Positions 12,196 through 24,600 of a stretch of DNA of 64,000 nt are shown here, in pieces. Made by a program: the position numbers and the translations under genes. A model generated the notes under the pieces. It searched no databases. It was not told the origin of the DNA and saw only the letters and a program-made list of their open reading frames with translations. Location of the stretch: positions 11,296,501-11,360,500 of the forward strand of contig AP031351.1 in assembly GCA_037833965.1 (NCBI GenBank), written 5' to 3'. The stretch is from Marchantia polymorpha subsp. ruderalis (Eukaryota > Streptophyta > Marchantiopsida > Marchantiales > Marchantiaceae). Position 1 is the first letter of the stretch. Every line of letters starts with the position of its first letter.

Positions 12196-15145
12196 ATGAG
12201 GTCTCGCGTTGCTTCTTCTGTGATCCGGGCCTTCCGTGCCGCCTCGTCGCGGTCTGCCTCATCTCTTGCTGGAGGTCAGTTTCCTCTCTCTCTCTCTCTC
12301 GTCCGAGGCCGCCGCTGTAAAGGGTTTATGACGGCGGATTTTACGAACTAGAAGTTCTGGGGGAGATCTTAATTTTGGTGAGGGCCTCGCATTTTGATTG
12401 CGGCCGTCGTTGGGTTCTCAAAATGGTAGAAATGAAGAATCTCACTGTCGGTCGGAACGCAATTATATAACTTGGAACGATTATGGGACGAGTGCGTATA
12501 GATCTCTGCAGCGAGCGAGCGAGCGAGTGCCGAGTTCAGGGGAGGCTGTTGCGTGGAATGCAGCGTATATACCGATGATGATGCTGTCTTCGGTACTCCT
12601 GAAAGGCACCCAAAGAGGCTGGAGTCGTTTTGATTAAATAAAGTAGCGAACTTTGCAGAGATTCAAGCAGCAGCAGCCTCGTTTGATTCACTTTTTTCGT
12701 GCTCTTGCTCTTTTCGAGCTTGACAGAAACTGGCAACTCCCGCTCCACATCACATGTCTCGGTGGGTGCTAGCTCTTGGATCTGACGTTCCAGCTTACAT
12801 GTCTTGGGCTCATTCGACATGACGAGCGGGTGTTACATCTCACTATTTCGAGTGCTTGAGGCACGCACTATCAGGCACATCTAATATCTGTAACTATCCG
12901 TAGGAAGCATCGAAAAAGTCGGTTTAGTCTCGAGTGGACCAACATGAAGGCGACGGCATTAGCGGAGCGTAAATCATGCATTCATTCATGCATGCAATCT
13001 TAATCTCTGGTCACTTTTCTTTTTCCTATTTCATCACTACTGTTGTTTTAAGATTTTTTTCTTGTCGTCTGTCGGAGCGAGGTCCCACTAGTTCTCGTCC
13101 ATTGAGGTCGACTTGAACGGACAGGACAGACAGTGAGGTTCAGACCTGTCTGCCCGCCCATTGTGGAGGAGAAAGGAGAATGCATGCAGGAGTGATTCGA
13201 TTCCGTGTTCTGTTCCTAGTATTCTGGTTCTACCGTTCAAAGCAGTGTCCCCACCAATGATGGAATGATGGTTTTACGCTCAGTTCGAGTTGCCTGATCA
13301 ATTGCGGACCGCAGATGGTGGTTAACGATTTATCGATGCTAAATGTTTTGCTCGAGAGTGGGGTTGGTCTTTGATGGATGGATGGATCGTGTTTGTTCCT
13401 TGAGCCGCAGATGGAAGAGCAGTGATGTCTGCTGCCGCCTGCAGGCACTCTGCCGTGGCACCTGCCGTGACCGCGGGCAAAGCATGGACGAACTCTTCAT
13501 ACGGAACTGTGTTGTCGACTGCTGCGTTTTTGTCGGCCTCTGGTACGATCCACTCACTCCGCTTTTGACACCCCCAGGAAAGAAGGGTTTTGATTTCTTT
13601 CTTTCGGATGATGACGATGACTTAGTAGAAGTCAGGTCTTTTACTGGCCTTAGACTGCTAGCAAGCAAGCTCACTCTTCCAAAACGATGAGAACAGCGAG
13701 AGAGATCGAGGCTCAATTGATAGATCTTGACGGATGCAAACTTCTGTGGAATGTTTCAGTGTACACTTTCGTCGACCAGGAGCTGTCAGCTGCGGAGGTA
13801 GGGCAGAGGCAGAGGGCCGCACTGTGTTAATAGCAGCAGGCGATTTTGAATTCATGTTTGTAGTCTTTCCATGTTCCACTTATCTCGTTCCCTGCCGGCG
13901 CAAATGGGCAGCGCACATTGTAGAGTATCCGGTCCGCTGAAGTGTTGTTGTCGTTGTCGTCTGGTTACAACAGCTGGAGCGAACTTTCATCGCAATCAAG
14001 CCTGATGGTGTCCAACGAGGCCTGGTAATCAATCCCCACCATCTTGCGTCTTCCAGATCTTCCTCTCGTGATCATCCTTTTTGGCAATTCTCTCCACTTC
14101 ATTCGACAGGTGCGATCCGACTTAACATGGATCGAAATTGAGGTGGAATCGAAATGGCATGGTAGAGTCAGTCTTCTCATTTTGCATTGTCCAACGCCCG
14201 CTCGCGCAGATCTCCGACATCATTGCACGATTCGAGAAGAAGGGTTACAAGTTGGTGGCCATCAAGCTGGTGCACCCCACGAAGGATTTCGCCGAGAAGC
14301 ACTATGACGATCTCAAGGGTCGCCCCTTCTTCAACGGACTGACTGACTTCCTCAGTTCCGGCCCAGTGGTTGCCATGGTACCTCCACCTCCCCCTTCTCA
14401 AAGCATGTCGAATCACACAGCAGATCCACAAGTATCGCGGCTGCATTATAGACGAGGAAGAATGAGAAACTTCAAGCGTCCGAATTGATATCCTCTGAAG
14501 ACTCGGCTCCACACTGCCAGCACGGATTTTAAACATCGATGAGACAGTTGACGAGACGGGGCTTGGGCTTCTCGCCCACTCACCGGTTCCTGCGAGAGTG
14601 GAACAGATTGTAACCTGAGAGCTCAGACAATTCAGGAATTCATTTTGCTTCCGTTTGGCTGTGAGCGACCCATCGTCAGTGTCTTGGCTGACAGGACTAG
14701 ATCCGGAGTCTGATATGTGCTCGCTCGTTGTAGGTCTGGGAGGGTCAAGGAGTGATCAAGTACGGACGAAAGTTCATCGGAGCCACCGCTCCCCTTGCGT
14801 CCGAGCCCGGAACAATTCGTGGAGATTTCGCCATCTCGGTCGGAAGGTACGGGGCCCTACTATTCCCTTTGGACCGAAACAGGATGGGCATTTCGTCGAG
14901 CATCCTCGGTCCCCTCAAACTTCCGTGAGCTGCTGCTGTGTGCTTGATGACGTTCTCTTGGTGAGATAAGAGTGAGGGAGGATGAGGAGCTGCCTCTGCT
15001 GACGCTGTGGACACCATTGCATTGCAGGAACATTATCCATGGCAGCGATGGACCGGAGACTGCCAAGGATGAGATCGCTCTGTGGTTCAAGCCGGAAGAG
15101 ATTCTGTCTTACAAGAAGGAGACCGATAAGTGGCTGTACGAGTAG
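12196..15145 (+). CDS. NDPK: nucleoside diphosphate kinase, mitochondrial/organellar type
   Basis: This enzyme transfers the gamma-phosphate from ATP to other nucleoside diphosphates through a phospho-histidine. Seven exons close in frame: 12196-12274, 13411-13542, 13760-13797, 13974-14024, 14210-14377, 14734-14846 and 15028-15145, giving 232 residues. The first ~80 residues are rich in Arg, Ser and Ala ([18 protein letters not shown]...) and look like an organellar presequence plus a hydrophobic stretch, as in plant NDPK3/4. The kinase domain runs from [16 protein letters not shown] to the end. Active-site His is residue 198 in [20 protein letters not shown] and GTIRGDF are also conserved. 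One oddity is GATAP where most family members have GATDP or GATNP. Intron 1 begins with a CT microsatellite. The gene converges on the HAK gene. Confidence 0.93.
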
Positions 15146-15936
15146 ATTCTAGACCTATTTATTCTGGTGCCAGAGTTTTGGGCTTTGGCCTTCTGGTACG
15201 GTACACACAAGTAGACCTCGATTAGATGATCTTTGAGTGCAGAGAGGCGCAACCAACCAACCAAATGGTACTCTCTCAGCTTCCCCGCGGTGTCGAAGTA
15301 CAATGTCAAAAAGACGAGATAGAATGACCTCTCATTTACGGATGATACGGGAGCCGCCGCCTCTGGCTGTCTATCTCAGAGGCTGCACTTTCAGACCCTC
15401 CCTATGAGATCGATGTGAGTGACTGGTTTTGGGGACCCACACATTTTCCAAATAATGGAGGCATGCCAATGCCCAAGTTTACTTTTACAACATCTGACTT
15501 GAGACCACTTTTCCTGACTCTGAAGGGCTCGAATCCAGACCATCTAGTTTCCTGTATTTGTTTTGTCGAGAATGGCATTTGGCTGTCACCTAGTCAGTTT
15601 ATAAGCTAGAAATTGCGCCTCCCACGTATTTCTCCTCCTGGACCGGGCCTCTCTGCCGTCCCGCTGGAATCTCAGGCAATCACCATAGTTACAACATAAT
15701 TAAATAGTAGATAGGTCAGCTAGCTAGTAACTTTGCGTGACCAGATTTACCCACCTTCGCCATTTCGTAAGATAATGCATCACATGCAAGCTCAAACGAA
15801 AGTACATTGTTTACTTGCTAGCTTGCTCAGGCCTGTAAATCGGGGGCTTCTTCTTCATGACAGCGAGTGAGCAAAAAACTGCCATGGAAAATAATGCAGC
15901 GCTTCGTTCGAGGACAATCAAGCTTGAAATAATACT
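15146..15936. other. convergent 3' region between NDPK and HAK
   Basis: This 791-bp gap separates two stop codons on opposite strands, so it holds both 3' UTRs and polyadenylation signals. AATAA-like motifs occur on the minus strand near the HAK stop. No coding frame of note. Confidence 0.5.
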
Positions 15937-18900
15937 TCAAATTATATCGTATAACATGCCCAGCTCCAGATATTGAGCATAAGGAATGTCCATAGTAGAA
16001 ACTTCAGATCTGCAATTGGCCTCCAAAAATCTGTAGAACACACCTACGAAAATCCGTGTTGCCATCCTTGTTTTCCTACTTACTGTCAATTCGCTTCTTC
16101 CTAGAACGTAAACGGGGCCGTCGGTCTTAGCCTGGTTCAAATCTGCAATCTCAGAGGCGATGGTGAGAGGAGATAGCGTGTTGTCTTGAAGTGACTGAGG
16201 AAGTGCTGCATGATTTGTTTGTTCCGTGGCCATGATATACTCACTTAACGTTGCCACAAACTGGTCGACAAATTCGTCGTTCTGCATTTGTAGCACATCT
16301 CTGTACCCGTATCGAGCCACACATCGGTAAACTCCAGAAAAGCCAACTCTTCCCACGAGGAATCGTTCGGCTGGCAACACTCTCCTCACGGGCATCCAAC
16401 GTATGGTGGTGAACACCAGCACGCGATGTAAGGAGCGCACGTTTCTCACGTAGTGACCAATTATCGGAGGCACTCCATGCAGTAAATTTGTGTAGAAGAA
16501 ACAAATACCTGGTACTCGCGCACTACCTCCGTGAGCTAGTAGCTCTCCTAATTTTTCTTTGGTAATCTTATTTCTCATCTCGTAGTGGACCTTTGTTTGG
16601 CAGCCCATATTCCACGAAAACATGATGAGGGTGACAATGAGTGAGACCGCAAATGGGAGCCAGCCACCTTGTGGTACCTTCGTCACAACAGCACTCATGT
16701 ACGTACCTTCTACAACGATGAAGAGCAGAAAAAAGGGGAGTACTAAGAACACTGGAGTTTGCCATATTACGAGCATCACCAAACTTATGAGGCAGGTCGT
16801 TATCAACATCACCGCCACAACAGCCACACCTGTTCCACATTGAGAGTCATCCTGCAGGATTAGAAATGCTAGAATCAGGAGACATTGAAACTAGTCCAAC
16901 ACTCTAAATCGTTGCAGAAGACGCGCTGAAAGGATGGGAGGAAAAGGAACACTCACCGAACGCATTACCAATATCACCTGATTTACGAAATCCGAATACC
17001 ACAGCAAGGCATAAAACCATGAGAACATAGTTGACCTCAGGTGAATAAATCTGGCCCTCTTTATTTTCTGATGTGTGCACCAACTTCACTCGGGGGAAAT
17101 AATGCAAAGCCGTAGATTGCTTTATGATAGAGAAAGTAGCGGAGATGAGTCCTTGGCTGGCCACGATAGCCGCGAGGGTTGCAACCACAAAAACAGGCCA
17201 GTACACCTTCTTTGGGACCATTTTGAAAAATCCCTCGCGATGATCCTCTGGATGCTTAATGAGATAAGCAGTCTGGCCAGCATATGTTACCAGAACGGAT
17301 GGGTACACCATCGTCGTAAATGCCAACTGCCAACATTAAGCTAGTTAGACTTCTTACTTTTAGCTTATCTCGCGTAAAATAGCAACCTCATTTATTAATT
17401 GGCGTGCACGAATTGAACACTTGCAGATTTTGATCACAAAAGTCGTTTCTCACTTCTTGAGCAATATATCTTTCACGCTCAAGTACGAGTCTATAGGGCC
17501 CTTCTCAGATATTCGATATTTCGCTACCCAGATAGCGTGCCTAGACATATTTTCAGTACATATTTCCTCATCTTTCATAAGAAAAGTGTAGAGGTTGCAG
17601 GATTTGCTCACTTGAATTGAACGTTTATCGAAATGACCCATGTCCGCATACATGGCCTCCGCTCCTGTATACCGTCACAGCCGTTCGTACTTTAGAGTGA
17701 GTCACAGGGAGAAATGCACCGCAGGACCTACCTATGTTCCAAATGATCGTTGATCCACCACACCACTCAACGACCCCCAAAAAAGAAATTGATTTCCTGA
17801 GATTTAAAATCACCCAATGTCACATCTCAAGAGCTTTTTCTGTGCACCTCCTAGCACAAGAATGTAATGATTTTCACTCTGACCTGTAATACACAGTATC
17901 GTGCCACCGAGCATCAACCAAGCATTTTTCTTGTTCTGCTTGAAAAAGTAGTAGATGTGAGCAGGCGAGAAGGCTTTGAAAATCCCCGGATAGTAGATTG
18001 CGATGTTGTATGCAGCAACAATAGGAGTTGTTATCAGCCAAAGGGCCATTATGGGTGAGAACACCGAGCTAACTCGATGTGTGCCAAATCTTTGGCAGGC
18101 AAACAGCACAACAAGGATAACTGCAGATACAACCACAACCACAGCTGGATTCGCAACCTTACGTCAGTACGAATGGATCTTAGTGAATAAAGAAGAAGGC
18201 TGTGGAAAAGCTGACAACGAAAATTCGTGAGGCTTCTTAGCTATGTCTACTGTCCATAATCTAAGTCCCTGATAGCTCTTCCTGAGTATGAACACAATCA
18301 TCGAAGACTAATAGACAAAAGTTCCTTTTTCGGCAGCCAAACAAGGTTCCCTCGAATAATTTTCACTTGAACGCACTCTAAAACACAATCTCAGTCTTCA
18401 AGGTAACAATGCACATATCCTCACTGATGTTACTATTCACGAACTTAGCACCTTTGATCAGCCTCAAGAGTTTGGGAAACCTTTATAGCGACTCACTGAT
18501 CTCTTTGCTCGAAGCGAAAATTTAGCACGGTCATCGTTTTGCCTTGCGTTCAACAAGAAGTCAGAAACACGAAGACTGAAGTAGACGAGTTACCTCTGTT
18601 GAGGCTCGGAGCAGCTGTTTGAATCCCTTCAATGGCTGACAACACTGCAGACAAAGTCATGAACTAAGTACTGTACCTTGACATGGAGAGGCCATATCTC
18701 AGCGAATATGAAAATGTCTATCATCGTTTTTGGTGTCTGTTGGCATAAGATGGACCAGATTGCGCGTTCCAGTACTATGCGCCTACTTGTTAGTGTTGGA
18801 ACGTGCCGGTTGTGACAGATAATGCTCTGAAACGAGTTCAAATTTTTCGTCATCCTATCTTTATTTTCTGTGGATTTAAGCATTATCCCGTCTTTCATGA

Positions 18901-20323
18901 GTTGGACTCAACGCAGTACCAGATATGGCAGGGGTTAAAATGCCGTCGCCCACTAACATGCAGGTCCCCATCATGACCACGAAGAGTAAAACTCTTTGAG
19001 CTGCCACGCTGCCTTCAAGAAAACGTTTGGTACGGTTCTGCTTTGTTGAAGCCGCATGTTCGGAAAGTTGAGAACGTCTTGGGCCAGACATTTCTTGGTT
19101 GTCATCACCGGCATCCTGACCTATATTGGCATGCTGGCATAGCAGCGAGTAAACGGCAAATGTGCCACCTGAGCGAAGCATAATGAAGTAGTAGGAAAAC
19201 AATTGTCAGATTTCTGCTACGTCTGGAATTTCCTGCTTTGACATCTGAAGCACTGCGCAAGTTCTCTAAACGACTTCGATGTGTCCCGGCAAGTTAACAA
19301 ATTTATACCTCTGTGGGATATGGGAATATCAGCTACTACAGAATGAATCAATCCAGCACTGGGCTTGAGAGTCATATTAGAGAAATAGAACCTTCTCCAT
19401 GATCGTCAGCCCGGAGAACAATCAAGGTGTATTTCAGAATTCCGATCAAGGTAAGAGTCCAGAATATGAGGCTTAAGATCCCTAAAAAATCCGATTCAGT
19501 CGGGTTCGTCACATTGATTGTTGGGTAAACATACAGAGGCGATGTGCCGAGGTCACCGTATACAACTCCCAGCGTTCGGAATGCTAAAAACAAGGTTTCC
19601 CGAAAAGTGTTTGCCTGGATTTTCACACCAAGGAATAAGCTCAAATGAGTACCAAATCCAGATGTGTCCAGGATGAAAAGCAGACTACAAAACTCCTTCC
19701 AGCTGTTTACCACTGTGCATGAACCATATCTTATTAAGCCACTAGTACACAAGAAACGATAGTCACGGGAAGGCTGGTCCAGATACAATTTCTTTCATCC
19801 GCAGAGTGGACCTTAAGCAAGTCCATTTAAGAGGTTGAGCCCAATTCAGAAAAGTGACGAAGCGAATACTGTAGACCATAAATTGCGCAGAAGCCCCTTA
19901 TGGATTGAATTTCACGCTGACGGCAATTCAACGTTAGCATCCATCACGTCTTCTGAGTTATAAGATAGCTTCCTGGATCCACCTTGCAAGGAACAGATCT
20001 CTGATTTCATGGGATGATGTTGATGAATATTAGTCCGACCGACCTGATTCCAATCGCATCTACGGAGCACAGGTTCTAGCCTGGTTGAACGTACCTTCGG
20101 TGATTCTGGAAAAGCCTTCTTGAAGAATCTGGAGGACAGTGATCTGAACCGTGAAACTGCTCTACTCTCTATGTCGCTTTCTGCTCCTGCAGAGTGTCGT
20201 TCACCACAGCATGCTTCGGAGGCATTTCTCTCATTAGCTAATAATATCTCCTCAGAAACAAACTTGAAGCCAACCGCGGCAACTCTGCTCGTCGATATCA
20301 AAGCTTTTGTTAAAAGCCATCAT
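15937..20323 (-). CDS. HAK: HAK/KUP/KT family potassium transporter
   Basis: High-affinity K+ (H+-coupled) transporter of plasma or internal membranes. Nine exons on the minus strand: 20323-20275, 20186-20095, 19614-19392, 19168-18920, 18644-18594, 18144-17884, 17664-17612, 17326-16957 and 16829-15937, about 746 residues, within the usual 700-850. Family signatures are in order: [14 protein letters not shown] (about residue 63), [81 protein letters not shown], and a long cytosolic C-terminal domain after the last helices. All phases match. The start is the weak point. I prefer ATG at 20323 with an 88-bp first intron (weak GTTGGC donor). Without that intron the frame stays open to about 20301 but has no ATG. 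Exon 2 ends at an ideal AAG/GTACGT donor. Confidence 0.92.
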
Positions 20324-20629
20324 TTGCAGATGCTAGCTGAACACACTAGAGATAATTTCGAAAGTTTCATCGTCCACTAGCTTTTCTTACACGGAGAATT
20401 TGTCAAGTCATACCTGTTCAGAGATTCATGCACATAGCCTTTGCTAGTTAGGGGCCATATGTGTTGCATATAAACCGTGTTGCCTCCTCTGTTCGTTTTG
20501 TTTGTTTACCATAACCCTTCTGTGTTTTGTGATGACATTTACTCTTAAACCCAAGCAGTAGTGTGTTATCTGGTTGTTGCAGTATTTCTAGATATATCCA
20601 ATCCCGACTTGAACCTTAAAGATGTTATG
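20324..20629. promoter_or_regulatory. HAK upstream region
   Basis: About 300 bp between the HAK start (minus strand) and the stop of the repeat-containing frame further upstream. It must hold the HAK promoter and leader unless the upstream frame belongs to the same transcript. No clear motif is picked out. Confidence 0.35.
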
Positions 20630-21337
20630 TCATGTTACCGATACCTTGGCGCGGCTGTAAATTGAAAGACGGGGGCCTTGATGAGTCAACCTGTGATGGT
20701 GCAGATTTGTCTGAGCCAAGCTCGTCTCGTCTGGTGAACTGGAAATGGATCGTCGTGACTTTCTGCGTGTAGATTCCGAAATAGGAGATGAGAGTTCAGC
20801 ATTTCGGCTGCACTGTCCTGAGGTTTCCGCCTCAGAGACGCTTGTTTCGGAAGGTTCTCCGGAAACAATTGGAATGGGGTTTTCATTTGTGCTTGCTGTG
20901 ACACTCCTTGCTGTTATCTGAGTCGCGATTGTGCTATCGAGCATCACATTACAACTTGGAAGTCCTGAGAGTTTCGCTCCCGAGATGCTTGTTTCGTCAG
21001 GTTGTCCAGTTGGAGCGGAATTATCATCTGTGGTTGCTGTAACACTTGCTGCTCCTGTCTGAGCTGCGGTTGTGCTTTCGATGACCACGTTACCACTTGG
21101 CTGTCCTGAGAGTTCCGCCTCAGATAAGACTGGTTCGGAGGGTTCTCCAGAAACATTTGGGGTAGAATATTCATCTGGGGTTGGTGTGACACCTCCAGCT
21201 CGTGATTGAGTTGCAAGTATGCTTTCGAGCACCACATCCTCTGACTTGTCCTTGTCTTCATCCTGCGTGGTGACATTGAATATTCCACTAGAATTAGCTA
21301 CTTCACAACTGGACTGAGTATGTTGTACCAACTTCCC
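20630..21337 (-). CDS. open frame with three ~48-residue repeats, Ser/Thr/Glu-rich, unknown function
   Basis: An uninterrupted frame of about 235 codons has no ATG near its start, the first Met being in the third repeat, so it is probably an internal or terminal exon of a gene reaching above 21337. Numbering from the TTG at 21331, repeats are residues 33-81, 82-128 and 129-177, nucleotides about 21235-20801. They share a pattern V(V/M)(L/I)(E/D)S..A.Q..A..VT.(T/S)...., then E(P/T)S, then E.(E/K).SG.(P/C)S.N. The tail has a basic RRKSRRS segment, then His-rich sequence. No known domain is recognised. It looks disordered and acidic, then basic. It lies upstream of HAK on the same strand. Possible acceptors are near 21338-21345. 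Confidence 0.45.
   Translation of the reverse strand, partial: GKLVQHTQSSCEVANSSGIFNVTTQDEDKDKSEDVVLESILATQSRAGGVTPTPDEYSTPNVSGEPSEPVLSEAELSGQPSGNVVIESTTAAQTGAASVTATTDDNSAPTGQPDETSISGAKLSGLPSCNVMLDSTIATQITARSVTASTNENPIPIVSGEPSETSVSEAETSGQCSRNAELSSPISESTRRKSRRSISSSPDETSLAQTNLHHHRLTHQGPRLSIYSRAKVSVT
20801..21235 (-). repeat. tandem coding repeat, three units of about 147 bp
   Basis: Three head-to-tail units of 147, 141 and 147 bp, all multiples of three, within one frame. Many differences are conservative (E/D, S/T, L/I). The middle unit lacks two codons. Keeping frame length through duplication and later change suggests the region was coding while the repeats diverged. Confidence 0.75.
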
Positions 21338-22700
21338 TTACAGTGACAACAAAATAAAGTCAGTGAGAGCCATGCGTGCATACAGTCTTTCTTTTATTGA
21401 TATTAGGGATAAGGATGAGGCTTATTAATGCACACTTCAAAGAATTGCGTTAAAACGAGAAAAGGTGTGGCATTAGGCATCCGCAGATTGCAGCCTTCAC
21501 TTTGGCAGAATATGAAGCCACTGTTTCTGTATGATTTTATCTCGAAACAATTCAGTGAATATGCGTATATCTCTACTGCGGTAGTCAGCACTACATGCAA
21601 GTACTGTACCAGTTGTAGTGCAAGGCTCTGCCACGAAAAGCGTGCTGGGTTTACGTTGTGCGAAAATTAGGTTTCCTAACTTGTCCATGTTGCTCGGCAC
21701 TAACACACGATTCATATCTTGACAGAATGTGTCTGTAATGTCAAGGAAAAGTTTCGAACGAGGAGACTAATCAACGAATTATCCTTTTGGTGGATGATGG
21801 CACAGTCCAATGTCAAGTTTGAGAAGATGAAACGCGCCTAATGAACGTAAAACATCTCCTGAAGGACAAAACCCGAGAGAAGTACGCAGAGTCTTTTGAA
21901 GCATCCGTCCAGATGCGGCTTGCCTGGAGAGATACGGAGCTTTAGAGGAAAATCTACCGAAGATAACCGCTAGCTTCGGACAACTGCATGTGTGCTAAAA
22001 AGCGGGAAACTTGGACAGTGCCGAATGTGTAGGAGTGCAGCTAGTGCTGCGACTTACGGGCATCATTGAGAAAGGCCAGCCTGATGCGAGTGCTCACAAG
22101 TAAACTGGAACACAGTTTGTCGTTCAATATTTGATTTCGACCTCAACATTGCCCCGAAATTGCCTGGGAAATGTTCTGCAAAGTTCACTTCACGGTACAA
22201 TCTCTACAGCCACGTTGACCTCCTCCTGCAGGCATCAGTTTGCGGAAATGGGTAGGGCAGGATCGCAGGAATGAGCGAAAGTGTGCACTTGCGACGAGGG
22301 CGAATATCTGCCAAACCACTCGCGGTTGACATTCGGCACATTTTCGCGAAGATGGGTGCTCCACATGTTAGGGCATTTGTCTAGGGCATTGCTCCGGCGC
22401 TCCAGGCGAGGCAAGCTTCGGCGGTTGGATAATCCGGCATTCCCATCCCATCGGCGAGTACATTCCATCGGACACGTTACAAGAAGCAATGGCGGGAAAT
22501 GTCGCGTACCACAACCATCGAAGATTCTAGAGTCGAGTGGAAAAGCTTTTGCGGACACGACGGTGGTGGACATTTATAGGGAACTCACTCTCTAAGTGAG
22601 AACTGGATGCAGATAGAATCAAGACAATCAAATTAACAACGCTGGGCCATGGAAGCACATGTATCTCTGTCTATCGCATGCATGTATAAGAATGTAGAAG
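21338..22700. other. intergenic, unassigned
   Basis: Composition is balanced, not desert-like. Frames near 22235-22595 are open on both strands, but neither shows a domain or codon structure I trust. Upstream exons of the repeat-containing minus-strand frame may lie here; I could not identify them. Confidence 0.35.
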
Positions 22701-22776
22701 CCAAATGCTTTGATTATCGCAGTAATTATTCTATTAAATGTTTGTGCTTATATTGCAAGCAACCGTGCTGTCCTAA

Positions 22777-22884
22777 CATTTGACTCAAAGCTTAATGCAT
22801 ACCAAAAGATTAGACACGCAAATTCTTGGCCATCTGACTCAAACAGTAATGTGTACCAAAAGGTTAGAACGCTAATTCTTGCCC
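22777..22884. repeat. two-copy tandem duplication, 54 bp
   Basis: cat(t/c)tgactcaaa..taatg..taccaaaag.ttagac....aattcttg.cc is present at 22777-22830 and again at 22831-22884 with about a dozen differences. An old simple duplication. Confidence 0.7.
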
Positions 22885-24600
22885 AGCACGTGAACGGGAG
22901 CAAATGTTATTGTGAGGCAATCCAGCGGTTCCATGCATCTTCCAACTCTTGCTTATAATTAAGGCGGTGAAGGTAAATGTACATATGATCACAATCTCAT
23001 ATCTATTGCTCATGTTCTTTACGTTCACCGATTGTTGGTGATGAGCTCAAGAGATTGTGATCTACTGCATTCAAAGAGCAAATTTGCTTTGCTTTTAAGT
23101 CTCAGAAAGTAGTACACTCTCGATGTTAGACTCACAATGATTACGCATCTTGTGATAGTGAAATACAAAGTGTGCTTAAATCAACTTCAGTAGACTCAGA
23201 TATTTCAAGTACTGAGACTTCCACCATACTGCTCATTTTTTGTAGTTAGATAACTGCGATATATTATCTTCTCCATACATAAAGAGCATCGATTTTTAAG
23301 AGGGAGTCAAATTCAATGAATAGAATCATAGATCCATTGTAATTTTTCTGATGTCAGTCTATTGTGATTATTTACAGAATGCTAAATATAATAAAATAAC
23401 ATATTATAATTTGCAAATATATTTTATTAAAAATTTTAATCATTTAAAAAAATTATTCTAAAAAATTTATCTCAATATAAAATAGCTTGATATCAAAAAT
23501 TCAGATGAATCGCACGCTCATTTTTTTTCAAATTAAAAAATTAATAGAATATCACTATGAGAGTTTTTTCATCAAGTTTATCCCATTGAGATTCGATTGA
23601 ATTTATCTTTATAAATAATATAGGTACTCATTACAAACGTGAAATTCCACCCATTATCTATAATCTTGAAAATTTAACTACATATCAATTTTCCTATGGC
23701 TCATTTTCCAATAGAAAGGGTTGTGACAATGCTAGGTGAATAATTATATATCTAGCCTTGTCATATATACTAAAGGATATCATTTTGAAGATGAAACTCT
23801 ATTCACAAAAGAATCTGGGAAAGAATCCTATTGAGAGATATAATTTCTAGCAGAAGCCGATGCATAATTTCAATGATTTACGAATTATGATTATATAATG
23901 TGTGATTGTTAAAGAGAAAAAAATGCATGTTTTTGTAAGATTTACTCTAATGTCAATTGATCCAATCATATATCAAGTGGATTCTTTCATATAGGCTCTC
24001 AAATACACTAAGATGTTTCATCTATAGCATAAAAAAACACTGTAGATCACAGTAAATATTAACTTCATGATTAGTAATGATGGTTCTGTTTTCATTTCCA
24101 GATCCACAATGTCAACTTAACATCTACATGATCATATATTTGATTACAACTATAAAAGTTGGTATTTTCATTAATTTGTATATCATGTCAGCTTCATTCA
24201 CATAGGATACGAAATCTTAATAATCATCATAATCTCTATATCACATGTTGCATTATGAACATTATAAAAATTTAAGAAAATCACAGATAGTAAAGATTTT
24301 TGTTATGTTTTTTTATTTGAAAAAATTTTAGTATCCTTCATCACATTTGTAAAATATGATTTCCAAATATTCATCATGAAACATAGAATTCATAAATATT
24401 TAATATTTAAAAATAAAGAAATTAATTCAAAATTCAAAAATTATATCAAAGGAAAAAAATTGCAAAAAATAATGATAGTAAACATAAACAGAAACATATT
24501 TTTAGATTTTAGATATCATATTAGAAGGAACTCTTCTCTTCTCTTTCCCCTTCTCCCGTGTGCCATTCTTTCTACGACAGATGATGAAAAACCTTAAATT
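22885..24600. other. AT-rich intergenic stretch
   Basis: No gene is seen. gatcacaatctc (22987-22998) and its exact reverse complement gagattgtgatc (23051-23062) form a 12-bp inverted repeat with a 52-nt spacer. From 23380 the sequence is very AT-rich, with no recognisable domain. Confidence 0.5.

Noticed and set aside
15520-15560. tRNA-like ggctcgaatccagacc motif
   Set aside because: No acceptor stem, anticodon arm or D arm could be placed around it.
22235-22595. Open frames of over 100 codons on both strands
   Set aside because: They mirror each other over the same bases, with no recognisable motif.
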